Source: Acidobacteriota bacterium
GTDB taxonomy: Bacteria > Acidobacteriota > Terriglobia > Terriglobales > Acidobacteriaceae
DNA: 52,681 nucleotides
Assembly (NCBI GenBank): GCA_023410055.1
Contig: JAEYQK010000006.1
Location: forward strand, 1-52,681
Direction: 5' to 3'
Shown here: positions 24,265 to 32,027 of the stretch, one piece after another
Position numbering within the stretch: position 1 is the first letter of the stretch
Layout of the letters: the number at the start of each line of letters is the position of its first letter
Translations under genes and position numbers: made by a program
Notes under the pieces: generated by a model
What the model saw: only the letters and a program-made list of their open reading frames with translations
Database searches by the model: none
What the model was told of the DNA's origin: nothing

Positions 24265-24804
24265 CGCCGCGATTCTGCTCCATTGATGGTCGCTTTCTTC
24301 CCAAAGCCCCTCTTCCACTCATCGCACGTGCGAAGTATCGCCTAAGGTCCCTCTTTACATGGAACCGTATCAAGGGACCGGATCTAGGCACGCGATTAGT
24401 TGTTTGAAGTCAATCTTCCGACTCTCCTGCCAACCTTTTCTTTCCGTCTTCCATCCGAGGATTTACGGTACGCCCAACCTATGAGTATGAGCGCTCGTCG
24501 GTTACCGAACGTGTTACTTGCAGACCGCGATCCGCGGTGTGTTGCGTCATTACGTTGCAGAAACACCAACGTGCGGATTTTGCCCGCAAACACGGATCTG
24601 ATTGCCGCAATAGGGTTGCCAAGACCCACCTACGACATAGGCAACAGCCTGCTCCGTGTGAAACCTGGGATCACATCGGAAATTTGGAGTCGTCCGGTTA
24701 AGTCGTAAAGCTTGATCGGAATACAAAGAACGAGGACCAGACGACCAAATTGCATGCGAGCCGTGGGCTCGCACAGGTTTGTCGTGCTCCAGGAGCGTTT
24801 AGCT
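24265..24804. other. Long upstream region of the cytochrome operon
   Basis: 540 bases with no believable gene; open frames on either strand here have no family character or ribosome-binding site. Features seen: GTGTGAAACCTGGGATCACA near 24656-24675, an imperfect Crp-like inverted repeat with spacing 9 rather than 6, and a TTTGCGGGCA/TGCCCGCAAA-like pair near 24580-24593. It could be a long 5' leader with promoters. Confidence 0.4.
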
Positions 24805-25761
24805 ATGCATGTTGCCACACTCCAACGGATTGCATTCCTGTTCGTGGCGTCAGCAGTGCTGATATTCGCGAGCCAGCCGGCCGCCGCAAAGAAGGCGCCG
24901 CAGGCTTCGTCAATGATGCCAACCGCCAATACCGGCCAATACGCCGGCGCGGACACCTGCAAAACGTGCCACGAAGACGTCGTGAATCACTTCCAATCAA
25001 ATCCACACTGGAATTCGACTCTGAAGATTGGGGGAAATGAAGTACACGGCTGTGAAACTTGCCACGGCCCAGGTCAGGCACACGTACAAGGCGGGGGAGA
25101 CAAGAGCAAGATATTCGTTTTCGAAGGCCAGCGCGCTGACGTAGTCAGCGGCCGCTGCTTAACTTGCCATCAAGCGTCCCAAGAGCACGGCAATTTCCGG
25201 CGGTCGCAGCACTTTAAGAACGGCGTCAGTTGCATCGATTGCCACTCCCCTCATCGCGCTCGCGAAAAGAACGCATTGTTGATCGAGGATCAGCCCACTC
25301 TGTGCTACCGCTGCCATAACGAAACCCGCGCGGACTTTGCAAAGCCGTATCGTCATCGCGTGAACGAGAAGCTAATCGCATGCTCCGACTGTCACAACCC
25401 GCATGGAACGTACTTGCCCAGACGGTCTCTGCGAACCACTGCTAGTCAGGAAATGGTCTGCTTCAACTGCCATCGCGATAAACAGGGCCCCTTCCTCTAT
25501 GAGCACTTGCCCGTAAAAACCGAAGGATGTAGTTCTTGCCATACGCCCCATGGCTCGACCAATCCGAGATTGCTCCGGGTTTGGCCAGTGAACATTCTGT
25601 GCATGCAATGCCATACACAGGTACAGATATCAACCACGCAGGCCACGAACGGTGTCCCGCCGATACCGACATTCCACAACCAGGCACAGAAGTACCAGGC
25701 GTGCACTCTGTGCCATCCGGCGATTCACGGTTCAAACGGCGCCGAAACGTTCGAGTACTAG
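24805..25761 (+). CDS. Decaheme c-type cytochrome, MtrA/DmsE type
   Basis: A 318-residue exported multiheme cytochrome with exactly ten CxxCH haem-binding motifs (CKTCH, CETCH, CLTCH, CIDCH, CYRCH, CSDCH, CFNCH, CSSCH, CMQCH, CTLCH) and many distal histidines. A signal peptide covers about 1-28 (FLFVASAVLIFASQPAAA). The start at 24805 has AGGAG nine bases upstream; the frame is open further upstream but without signal-peptide sense. In the MtrA/DmsE family such proteins sit inside an outer-membrane barrel and carry electrons from the periplasm to the cell surface. The next gene encodes that barrel, nine bases away, so the two are co-transcribed. Confidence 0.95.
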   Translation: MHVATLQRIAFLFVASAVLIFASQPAAAKKAPQASSMMPTANTGQYAGADTCKTCHEDVVNHFQSNPHWNSTLKIGGNEVHGCETCHGPGQAHVQGGGDKSKIFVFEGQRADVVSGRCLTCHQASQEHGNFRRSQHFKNGVSCIDCHSPHRAREKNALLIEDQPTLCYRCHNETRADFAKPYRHRVNEKLIACSDCHNPHGTYLPRRSLRTTASQEMVCFNCHRDKQGPFLYEHLPVKTEGCSSCHTPHGSTNPRLLRVWPVNILCMQCHTQVQISTTQATNGVPPIPTFHNQAQKYQACTLCHPAIHGSNGAETFEY

Positions 25762-25770
25762 GAGGGAGAC

Positions 25771-28164
25771 ATGAAGCAGAGAAAACAACTAGTGATCGCA
25801 TTCGTTGCGTTCTGTCTATGCCTCGCTCCTTTTGCGAGCGCACAAGTTGACCAGTCAGCTACCGGACAATCCACATCCGTGCCTCCCAAGGAAACGAGGA
25901 TTGGAGGCTATGTTGGGGCAGGCGACATTGAAGCTGGCTACCGTTTCAGCGATGTGAAGGGAGCAAGCCTAGGTTGCGGCCTTCCGGGCGGAATCTGCAA
26001 CTACACAGGCATGTGGAACACGCTCGAGAATCTACGACAAGGTCCGAGAGTTTTCTCGCAAAGCTTGTCGCTGCGCTCTGAAGGTAGCCAAGGAGTGTTG
26101 TTTGACAACCTTTATGAAAGCACCTTCGGTTGGGGAGGTGACCCGCAGAATGTTGCGCGTTTGCGAATGGAAAAACGAAAAGTCTACAACCTCACAGTTC
26201 AGTTCCGTCGCGACTACAACATTTTCGACTATAACCTGTTTGCGAACCCCCTTAACCCTCCTTCGTCGCTGCCAAATCCGGCGAATCCTGTCCCAACTTC
26301 CGCCCAGCTTACATCGCCGCATCAGGCCAATACTGTGCGACGAATGACTGACGTCGCGCTGCAACTTGCTCCTCAATCCAAGATCAGCGTGAGGCTCGGG
26401 TACAATCGAATCCGCTACGAAAACACGAATCCTTTCACATTCACAACTTTCCACATGCCCGTGGGAACGGATATCGCTCCCAACCTGTTCTACAATTACA
26501 CGCAAAACCAGTGGAGGGCCGGGGTTGACTTGAAGTTCATCCCGCGAACCACGATCAGCTTCGACGGTATCGTCGGCTACTACAAGAACGATACAAATTC
26601 GGCCCTGCTAGCTTTCCCGGTCTTGATCGGGGGAGTCCCTTCGAACGAAGGTATCTCCTGGAACACTCTGGCAAACCAACCTTGCGCCGTCGCTAACCTC
26701 GGTACCGTTCGCTGCAACCAAGGCACTTCCTTTTCACGCACCGATCGGTACAGAACAACAATGCCGACCGTAATGGCATCTCTCGAATCACACTACTGGC
26801 AGCGACTCGACTTCACCGCTCACGCCACTTACGGCTGGTCCGATATGTCGGGCGCGTATCTGCAAAGCTGGACAGGACTTTCGGGCAGAACAGGAATCGC
26901 CCAAGCCATTCAGAACAATCCAATTATCACCCACAGACTGACAAGCAACGTCGACTTTGGAGCGACGCTGCATTTGACGGATCACATTCGACTCAGCGAC
27001 ACCTTCCGTTTCGTGAATCAGCGCTATCCGATCTTTGGAGTCAACTTCACGTCGACCACCCCCGGCACCACAGCAGGCACTGCAAGCGGTGCCCCGACCA
27101 CTACCGCTGCGGGACAAATCGAGGGTCTGTTTCTCGACACAAAACAGAACGAAACGATGTTGGAGTTCGATGTGGGAAAGCATGCCGGAGTCAATATTGG
27201 TTACCGGTACACTCACCGAAGGATTCACTTCAGTGGACAGGGTTTCGATGTTGATCCCGTAACAGGTGAACGCTCGATCCCAACGGAAGCAGAAGCCGGT
27301 TTCGATCGCTTTGAAATCCCGCAACACACAGGTATCGGGAATGTGTGGTTCCAGCCAAGCTCGAAATTTCGCGTCAACGCGGACGCCGAACTTTCCTCAG
27401 CCGGAATCAGTTTCCACACCTTTGATCCGACGACCACTCCGGTTACCGACTTTTCCATAACCGGGCTGACCACGTTCACGCGCATTACCCCTCGACATGA
27501 ACAACAGTACAGAGCGCGGGCTACGTTCCAGCCGCACAGATACGTGGCCATGACAGCTGGCCTAAACATCTGGGAGCAGCGCAACTCGCTGAGCACAATT
27601 CAGTATCGTTTCCATAACCGAAACTATGGATTCACTGCGAGTGTGACTCCAAATGATCGCATCGGCGTGGATTTCGGCTACAACTATCAGGACGTCCTCC
27701 AGAACGATCTGATCTGCTTTGTTGCTTCAGGAACTCCGGCGACGGGATCGTTTCCTGGTCCTGCTGTAGCATCGGCGGGCGCGTGCCCATTCGTTGCCGC
27801 CCCATACATCGGGAACGGGGGCGACTACACTGACCAGACCCACTTTGGTTCGGTGATGCTTCGTGTCAAACCTGTTAAGCGCGCCACCCTTTCCGCCGGT
27901 TACAGCATCATTCACAACGATGGCGGGTTCACCCAGATCAACGCTCTGCAACCGTTTGGGCCCATGAAGTTTGAGTATCATCGTCCACTGGCGGCGTTGG
28001 AAATCGATCTGTTGCACGGACTCGCCCTAAAAGGCAGCTACAACTATTACGACTACAACGAGGGCTCATCGGCGGCAAACCTGTTCGGCGTTGGTAGTGG
28101 TCCAACATTCCCGCGTGATTTCCACGCGCATGTCGGAACATTAGCTCTACGTTACTCGTTCTAG
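25771..28164 (+). CDS. MtrB/PioB-family outer-membrane beta-barrel protein
   Basis: A 797-residue protein with signal peptide (1-24, PFASA) and a long series of alternating amphipathic strands ending in ALRYSF, the aromatic terminus of outer-membrane barrels. A cysteine pair (C69, C76) lies near the N-terminus, where MtrB proteins carry a CxxC. GGAGG lies before the ATG. Together with the preceding decaheme cytochrome it forms the classical porin-cytochrome conduit for extracellular electron transfer. No surface cytochrome of the MtrC/OmcA type is encoded next to it; the module is therefore the two-gene PioAB/DmsEF-like form. The direction of electron flow cannot be read from sequence. Confidence 0.88.
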   Translation: MKQRKQLVIAFVAFCLCLAPFASAQVDQSATGQSTSVPPKETRIGGYVGAGDIEAGYRFSDVKGASLGCGLPGGICNYTGMWNTLENLRQGPRVFSQSLSLRSEGSQGVLFDNLYESTFGWGGDPQNVARLRMEKRKVYNLTVQFRRDYNIFDYNLFANPLNPPSSLPNPANPVPTSAQLTSPHQANTVRRMTDVALQLAPQSKISVRLGYNRIRYENTNPFTFTTFHMPVGTDIAPNLFYNYTQNQWRAGVDLKFIPRTTISFDGIVGYYKNDTNSALLAFPVLIGGVPSNEGISWNTLANQPCAVANLGTVRCNQGTSFSRTDRYRTTMPTVMASLESHYWQRLDFTAHATYGWSDMSGAYLQSWTGLSGRTGIAQAIQNNPIITHRLTSNVDFGATLHLTDHIRLSDTFRFVNQRYPIFGVNFTSTTPGTTAGTASGAPTTTAAGQIEGLFLDTKQNETMLEFDVGKHAGVNIGYRYTHRRIHFSGQGFDVDPVTGERSIPTEAEAGFDRFEIPQHTGIGNVWFQPSSKFRVNADAELSSAGISFHTFDPTTTPVTDFSITGLTTFTRITPRHEQQYRARATFQPHRYVAMTAGLNIWEQRNSLSTIQYRFHNRNYGFTASVTPNDRIGVDFGYNYQDVLQNDLICFVASGTPATGSFPGPAVASAGACPFVAAPYIGNGGDYTDQTHFGSVMLRVKPVKRATLSAGYSIIHNDGGFTQINALQPFGPMKFEYHRPLAALEIDLLHGLALKGSYNYYDYNEGSSAANLFGVGSGPTFPRDFHAHVGTLALRYSF

Positions 28165-28170
28165 GAGATG

Positions 28171-28201
28171 CTTGCGGCCTTCATTGTACGGAGGCCGCAA
28201 G
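28171..28201. terminator. Terminator-like hairpin between the convergent barrel and CheX genes
   Basis: CTTGCGGCCT and AGGCCGCAAG form a perfect 10-bp stem with an 11-base loop directly after the barrel stop codon and five bases before the end of the opposite gene. No strong T tract follows on the plus strand. Confidence 0.7.
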
Positions 28202-28205
28202 TCCC

Positions 28206-28685
28206 TCAACCCTCTACTTCCAAAACGATCCAGACCGGTTCCCCGTGGAAACGGAAGACTCTCTCCATCCTCTCGCCTCGCGCCAGGCAGCGAACGGCAT
28301 AATCCACCCCGGTCACCACCGTGGGAACAGAGAGCATGCAGCCGTCTCCCACACCGTTCAGCTTGGACTTGAAGTTACCCGCCACCATGTTGCAGACCTC
28401 TCCCACGGCATCCCATGTTTCTTGATTGTTCTCCCCCGGTTCCAACCCCAGCATTGCCGTAGTCATTTGCACTGCAGCTTCAGAGCTGCATCCAATACTG
28501 AAGACACCGCATATCTGACCTGCTAAACCAACCATCGCCGTGATATCGGGATGCGGAGCACGCAACTCATCCACAGAATCAAGACTTCCATTGAGCATCA
28601 TTCGGAACACCTCTTGCGCAGCAAGCTCAATGAGAGCACCCCACTCAGCGGCGATCGCGCGTTCCCTTCCTCCTGTTTTAATCAT
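28206..28685 (-). CDS. CheX-like chemotaxis phosphatase
   Basis: A 159-residue CheC/CheX/FliY-type protein. The conserved DAVGEVCNMVAGNFKSKL helix holds the Glu-x2-Asn pair (E and N of EVCN) that removes phosphate from phospho-CheY. ITAMVGLAGQICGVFSIGC is the matching beta strand. It is the last gene of a four-gene minus-strand operon and its start overlaps the stop of a CheY gene by four bases, so the upstream CheY is its likely substrate. Cytosolic. Confidence 0.85.
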   Translation of the reverse strand: MIKTGGRERAIAAEWGALIELAAQEVFRMMLNGSLDSVDELRAPHPDITAMVGLAGQICGVFSIGCSSEAAVQMTTAMLGLEPGENNQETWDAVGEVCNMVAGNFKSKLNGVGDGCMLSVPTVVTGVDYAVRCLARGERMERVFRFHGEPVWIVLEVEG

Positions 28686-29062
28686 CGCCCCTCCAAAATC
28701 GGCACAACGTGTTCTTTCACTTGCTCGGCGCTGAACGGCTTCCTTATGTAGCCCTTCGCTCCAGAAGAAAGGGCCTGCATCACATTGGACTCGCTGCCCT
28801 CTGTCGTAATCATGACCACGGGGGTTCCCCGTGCGTTTGTTAGGCCCTGCAACTGACGGACAAATTCCAGTCCATCCATGACAGGCATGTTAATGTCACT
28901 GAGAATCAGATCAACCCGGTTGGCTGATAGTATGTCCAGAGCTTCGGCTCCGTTTGCCGCTTCAAAGACCTGCGCCAAGTCGATTCCAGCCTGACGTAGC
29001 GAACGCTCAACAATCTTTCGCATTACAGAAGAATCATCCACAATTAGTGCACGAGTGCTCAT
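28682..29062 (-). CDS. CheY-like single-domain response regulator
   Basis: A 126-residue receiver. LIVDDSSVMRKIVER gives the acidic pair (D9, D10), D56 in LILSDINMP is the phosphate acceptor, TT at about 85 and K107 in YIRKPFS complete the active site. I chose ATG 29062 because the receiver fold starts exactly there; the longer frame upstream overlaps the HDOD gene. ATGA overlap with the downstream CheX gene suggests tight coupling. It has no output domain, so it acts by protein-protein contact. Confidence 0.93.
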   Translation of the reverse strand: MSTRALIVDDSSVMRKIVERSLRQAGIDLAQVFEAANGAEALDILSANRVDLILSDINMPVMDGLEFVRQLQGLTNARGTPVVMITTEGSESNVMQALSSGAKGYIRKPFSAEQVKEHVVPILEGR

Positions 29063-29088
29063 ATGTTCTCTTCTCTGCTCGAAGTGAC

Positions 29089-29751
29089 TCAGAAGGTATT
29101 GCTGGTAAAGGCGATTGAATGGAAACCAGGAAATCGTTTCGACCATTGTTGTGAGAACTGCAAATCGTCGTCTGCTCCATAACCACAACAGTTCGCAACG
29201 CGGTCAGCTGCGCCGACAATCTGCCACAGAGTAGGTCCATCCCAGTCAGACAAACTTTCTTCGAGACGGCTCCCAAGTGCGGATGGAATAGGCTGGATGT
29301 GATGAAACAGACCCAGCATGGCGGCATGCTCCGCCGAACCGGTTCCCATAGCCAGAGCAAACCGTTCACTCAACAATGAGACAGTCTGGCAATGCCTGAG
29401 CAGGGCGACAAATTGGGCGCTGCCGGGATCAGTACTATGAAATTCAGGGGTAGAAACGACGATCTCTCGCAGTGCCTTGGCTCCAACCAGGAGGACCGCC
29501 TCAGATCGTGTAGGCAAATCCCCCACCTTCTCCAACATGGCTCGATACAGTACTCTGGCTGCGATGCTTGGGTCGTTCCACACTGTTCTGACTAACTCCC
29601 GGAGGTCGATGGCCGGAGCGCTCAGCAATTGGTCCAATCGAGACAGGACGAATGAGAGTGCAGGGAGCGCATCAGGTTCAGAATGAGAGTACCGGAATCC
29701 GGCCCTATTCACGCCTTTGCGCAGCGCCCCTCTTTTGAGATCCTCAGCCAT
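29089..29751 (-). CDS. HDOD-domain protein
   Basis: A 220-residue protein whose bulk (about 25-200) fits the HDOD fold: ALPALSFVLSRLDQLLSAPAIDLRELVRTVWNDPSIAARVL, then LPTRSEAVLLVGAKALREIV and HCQTVSLLSERFALAMG. HDOD domains are catalytically dead HD-like modules common in two-component and c-di-GMP signalling. It lies 26 bases upstream of the CheY gene and 51 downstream of the MshEN-domain gene, in one operon. The specific role is unknown; scaffolding in the CheY/CheX circuit is a guess. Confidence 0.8.
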   Translation of the reverse strand: MAEDLKRGALRKGVNRAGFRYSHSEPDALPALSFVLSRLDQLLSAPAIDLRELVRTVWNDPSIAARVLYRAMLEKVGDLPTRSEAVLLVGAKALREIVVSTPEFHSTDPGSAQFVALLRHCQTVSLLSERFALAMGTGSAEHAAMLGLFHHIQPIPSALGSRLEESLSDWDGPTLWQIVGAADRVANCCGYGADDDLQFSQQWSKRFPGFHSIAFTSNTF

Positions 29752-29802
29752 AGCAGTTCTCCTTCGCTACACTGAGTCAATCGGCAATACTTTCGGTTCC
29801 CT

Positions 29803-30681
29803 TTAGGCCGTTTGCCTGTGGTTATTGGAGCAACGGAAGAAGATGTCGAGTGCAGAAGGGTTGAATGAAGATGCACGTTTCAACCTCAGCCAAAAGTATT
29901 GATCGCACCTGAATACTCCCATTTCACTTGCGTGCGTCTGGACTGCATAGCTGGTACAAATGCGGGACATCTCAGCAACACTCTGCTCGGTTTCAAACAC
30001 CACGCCATCATTCCTCAGACGGCGCGCAGCATCCAACTCTCGTTTGGCGGCACTCTCGGCGATGATACAGGGCTGAACTTTGCACTCGAGCATCTGTTCC
30101 AGTCCGTTAAAGAGCGAACGGTCTATGTCTGAAGAGACTGCGAGGTAAAGAGTCCGAGAAGGCGAAGAGTAGTGAACTGGCACCACGCCGTACTCGAACT
30201 GCAGTGTTAATGGAATCCATGTTGATCTTGTTTCCGAGAGTTCTACACTGCGAAGCATCGGGTAACCCCATTGAACACTCAGGGCTCGAGCAACCTGATC
30301 CTCTGTCGCGTAGCCGAGTTTCAGAATCCATTCACCTATCCGGCCACTGCCGCTTTGCTTTTGGACACGCAGCGCAGTAGCTAGTTGATGCCTGTCTATT
30401 ACTCCCTGTGACAGCATCAGCAACCCGAGTGGAAATCGGTATCGCCGTTCTGCCACGGCCTCGCTCCGCGTCGTCAGAAGCCGTTGCAACCCTCGCTCGA
30501 CTGCCGCCCGAAAGCAATTCGGGGAGCAACACCATCGCCCCTGAAACCGGATACCGAAATCTTTCTGAGTCACTTGTTCGATAATTCCACTGGTGCGGGC
30601 ACATACTGCACATACACGAGGTTTCGCTTTCAGATCTATGCCCAACGGCATGAATTGCCTAAAGAAACTCTGACCTGCCAC
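29803..30681 (-). CDS. MshEN (T2SSE N-terminal) domain protein with N-terminal zinc-binding segment
   Basis: A 292-residue protein. Residues 20-60 carry CAVC and CCxxxC (C24, C27, C51, C52, C56), suggesting a structural zinc site. Residues 80-200 hold two copies of the MshEN pattern: FPLGLLMLSQGVIDRHQLATALRVQ and RIGEWILKLGYATEDQVARALSVQ. In MshE-type ATPases this motif binds c-di-GMP. No ATPase domain follows, so this is a stand-alone reader. It heads an operon with HDOD, CheY and CheX genes, suggesting that c-di-GMP feeds into a CheY circuit. C-terminal 90 residues are unrecognised. Binding is inferred from the motif, not shown. Confidence 0.75.
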   Translation of the reverse strand: MAGQSFFRQFMPLGIDLKAKPRVCAVCARTSGIIEQVTQKDFGIRFQGRWCCSPNCFRAAVERGLQRLLTTRSEAVAERRYRFPLGLLMLSQGVIDRHQLATALRVQKQSGSGRIGEWILKLGYATEDQVARALSVQWGYPMLRSVELSETRSTWIPLTLQFEYGVVPVHYSSPSRTLYLAVSSDIDRSLFNGLEQMLECKVQPCIIAESAAKRELDAARRLRNDGVVFETEQSVAEMSRICTSYAVQTHASEMGVFRCDQYFWLRLKRASSFNPSALDIFFRCSNNHRQTA

Positions 30682-30709
30682 GCTCGCTCCTTATACCAAA
30701 ACTCCGGCC

Positions 30710-30838
30710 CTCGACTGTGGTGACGCCACCGAGGTAATTCTCATTCCGTACTTACGGAAAAAAGTTGATCACGGATTCAGTCCAAAGCTCATCCATACAG
30801 TCCGCGGCGTCGGGTATGAGCTATCTGAAAACGCATAA
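30710..30838 (+). pseudogene. Remnant of an OmpR/PhoB-type response regulator C-terminus
   Basis: An open stretch too short to be listed as a gene encodes DATEVILIPYLRKKVD and then GFSPKLIHTVRGVGYEL before a TAA at 30836-30838. This is the recognition helix and C-terminal hairpin of the winged-helix domain of OmpR-family regulators (typical form: VxVYIRYLRRKID..PKLIHTVRGVGYxL). No receiver domain or start codon in this frame precedes it; the upstream DNA belongs to a divergent gene. It is therefore a gene fragment left after a deletion or rearrangement, sitting directly before the sigma-54 activator gene. Confidence 0.75.
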
Positions 30839-30856
30839 TGAGAACGAGGCTGCCAA

Positions 30857-32026
30857 ATGCATACTGAAGTACCCGCAGGCGTTATTGTTGCAACCCCGAA
30901 TGCTTCGCTGCGCCGTCAGATTGTTGAAAAGTTGAGTGTATGGCAATGGCCCGTTCACGAAGCCTATAGCGGTGCGGACGCTCTAAACAAACTCGAGGAC
31001 AGCGAATGCGATCTCTTGCTGCTCGACCAGATGTTGCCCGATCTAGATTGTCTGGAGCTGACCGAATTAATCAAGTTGCGGTTTCCAGGCGTTGACCTCA
31101 TGGTACTCGATGCTGTTACAGGTAAGGCCTCGAATGTTCAGCCCCTGCGACGATCCGGAGCCATTCATCTACTCGAAGCGCTCAGGAACGGAATCGGCGC
31201 GGCACCAGACAGAAGGACGCCCGCTTCCTCAACTCCGAAACCTACGGCCACAGCCCCAGTATCTTCGCGGACCATTGCGCTGCCAGGAATGGAAGGCGAC
31301 AGTGAAGCAATCCGAAAAATGTACAGAATGGCGCGATTGGTTGCAGCCCGGGATACGGCGGTGTTGCTGCTAGGCGAGAGCGGTACAGGAAAAGATCTCG
31401 TCGCCAATGCGATTCATAAGCTCAGCCCACGCGCTAACAATCCCTTCGTCGTCATTAACTGCGCAGCAATACCCGAGACGCTGCTCGAATCAGAGTTGTT
31501 CGGCTACACTCGCGGGGCCTTCACTGGAGCTGCGCAGTCTCGCGTTGGTCGCATCCATGCCGCCCAGGGTGGGACGCTTTTTCTCGATGAGATCGGCGAT
31601 CTTCCATTGAACTTACAGGCCAAGCTTCTGCGCTTCCTCGAAAGCGGCGAAGTGCAGCGCTTGGGAAGCTCCGATGTATTTAAGGTTGACGTACGCGTTG
31701 TAGCCGCAACTAACGCTGATCTTCAAAAGAAAGTTGCCAGCGGCGAGTTTCGGAAGGACCTCTTCTATCGGCTCAGTGTTTTTCCGATCGATTTACCTCC
31801 GTTGCGAAACCGCAAGGAGGACATTGTCCCGCTGGCTGACTTCTTTATCGGAACATTGGGGTCATTCCAATTGGGCCTCAGCACGGAAGCGGCCGCGGTG
31901 CTTCAGGCGTATGATTGGCCCGGCAATGTTCGCGAACTTAAGCACGTCATAGAACGCGCTATTATTCTGGCCGGCGATGACAAGATTATTGGAGCAAGGC
32001 ACATCTTGATGATGTCAGACAGCTAG
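30857..32026 (+). CDS. Sigma-54 activator with degenerate receiver and no DNA-binding domain
   Basis: A 389-residue protein. The N-terminal receiver-like domain (1-115) keeps an aspartate at D57 (LLLLDQMLP) but lacks the acidic pair (VIVATPN) and the usual KP lysine, so phosphorylation is doubtful. The central AAA+ domain (about 142-372) is intact: Walker A GESGTGKD, the sigma-54 contact loop GAFTGA, Walker B GGTLFLDEIGDL, and FYRLSVFPIDLPPLRNRKEDI. The protein ends soon after the AAA+ lid (GARHILMMSDS) and lacks the Fis-type HTH. Such activators contact RpoN from solution or via partners. It follows an OmpR-type gene remnant and precedes, in opposite orientation, the 2-oxoacid dehydrogenase gene. 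Confidence 0.88.
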   Translation: MHTEVPAGVIVATPNASLRRQIVEKLSVWQWPVHEAYSGADALNKLEDSECDLLLLDQMLPDLDCLELTELIKLRFPGVDLMVLDAVTGKASNVQPLRRSGAIHLLEALRNGIGAAPDRRTPASSTPKPTATAPVSSRTIALPGMEGDSEAIRKMYRMARLVAARDTAVLLLGESGTGKDLVANAIHKLSPRANNPFVVINCAAIPETLLESELFGYTRGAFTGAAQSRVGRIHAAQGGTLFLDEIGDLPLNLQAKLLRFLESGEVQRLGSSDVFKVDVRVVAATNADLQKKVASGEFRKDLFYRLSVFPIDLPPLRNRKEDIVPLADFFIGTLGSFQLGLSTEAAAVLQAYDWPGNVRELKHVIERAIILAGDDKIIGARHILMMSDS

Positions 32027-32027
32027 T

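Noticed and set aside
24400..24708. A 102-codon plus-strand frame before the cytochrome gene
   Set aside because: No ribosome-binding site, no recognisable domain, and low-complexity Arg/Pro/Ser composition; treated as non-coding leader.
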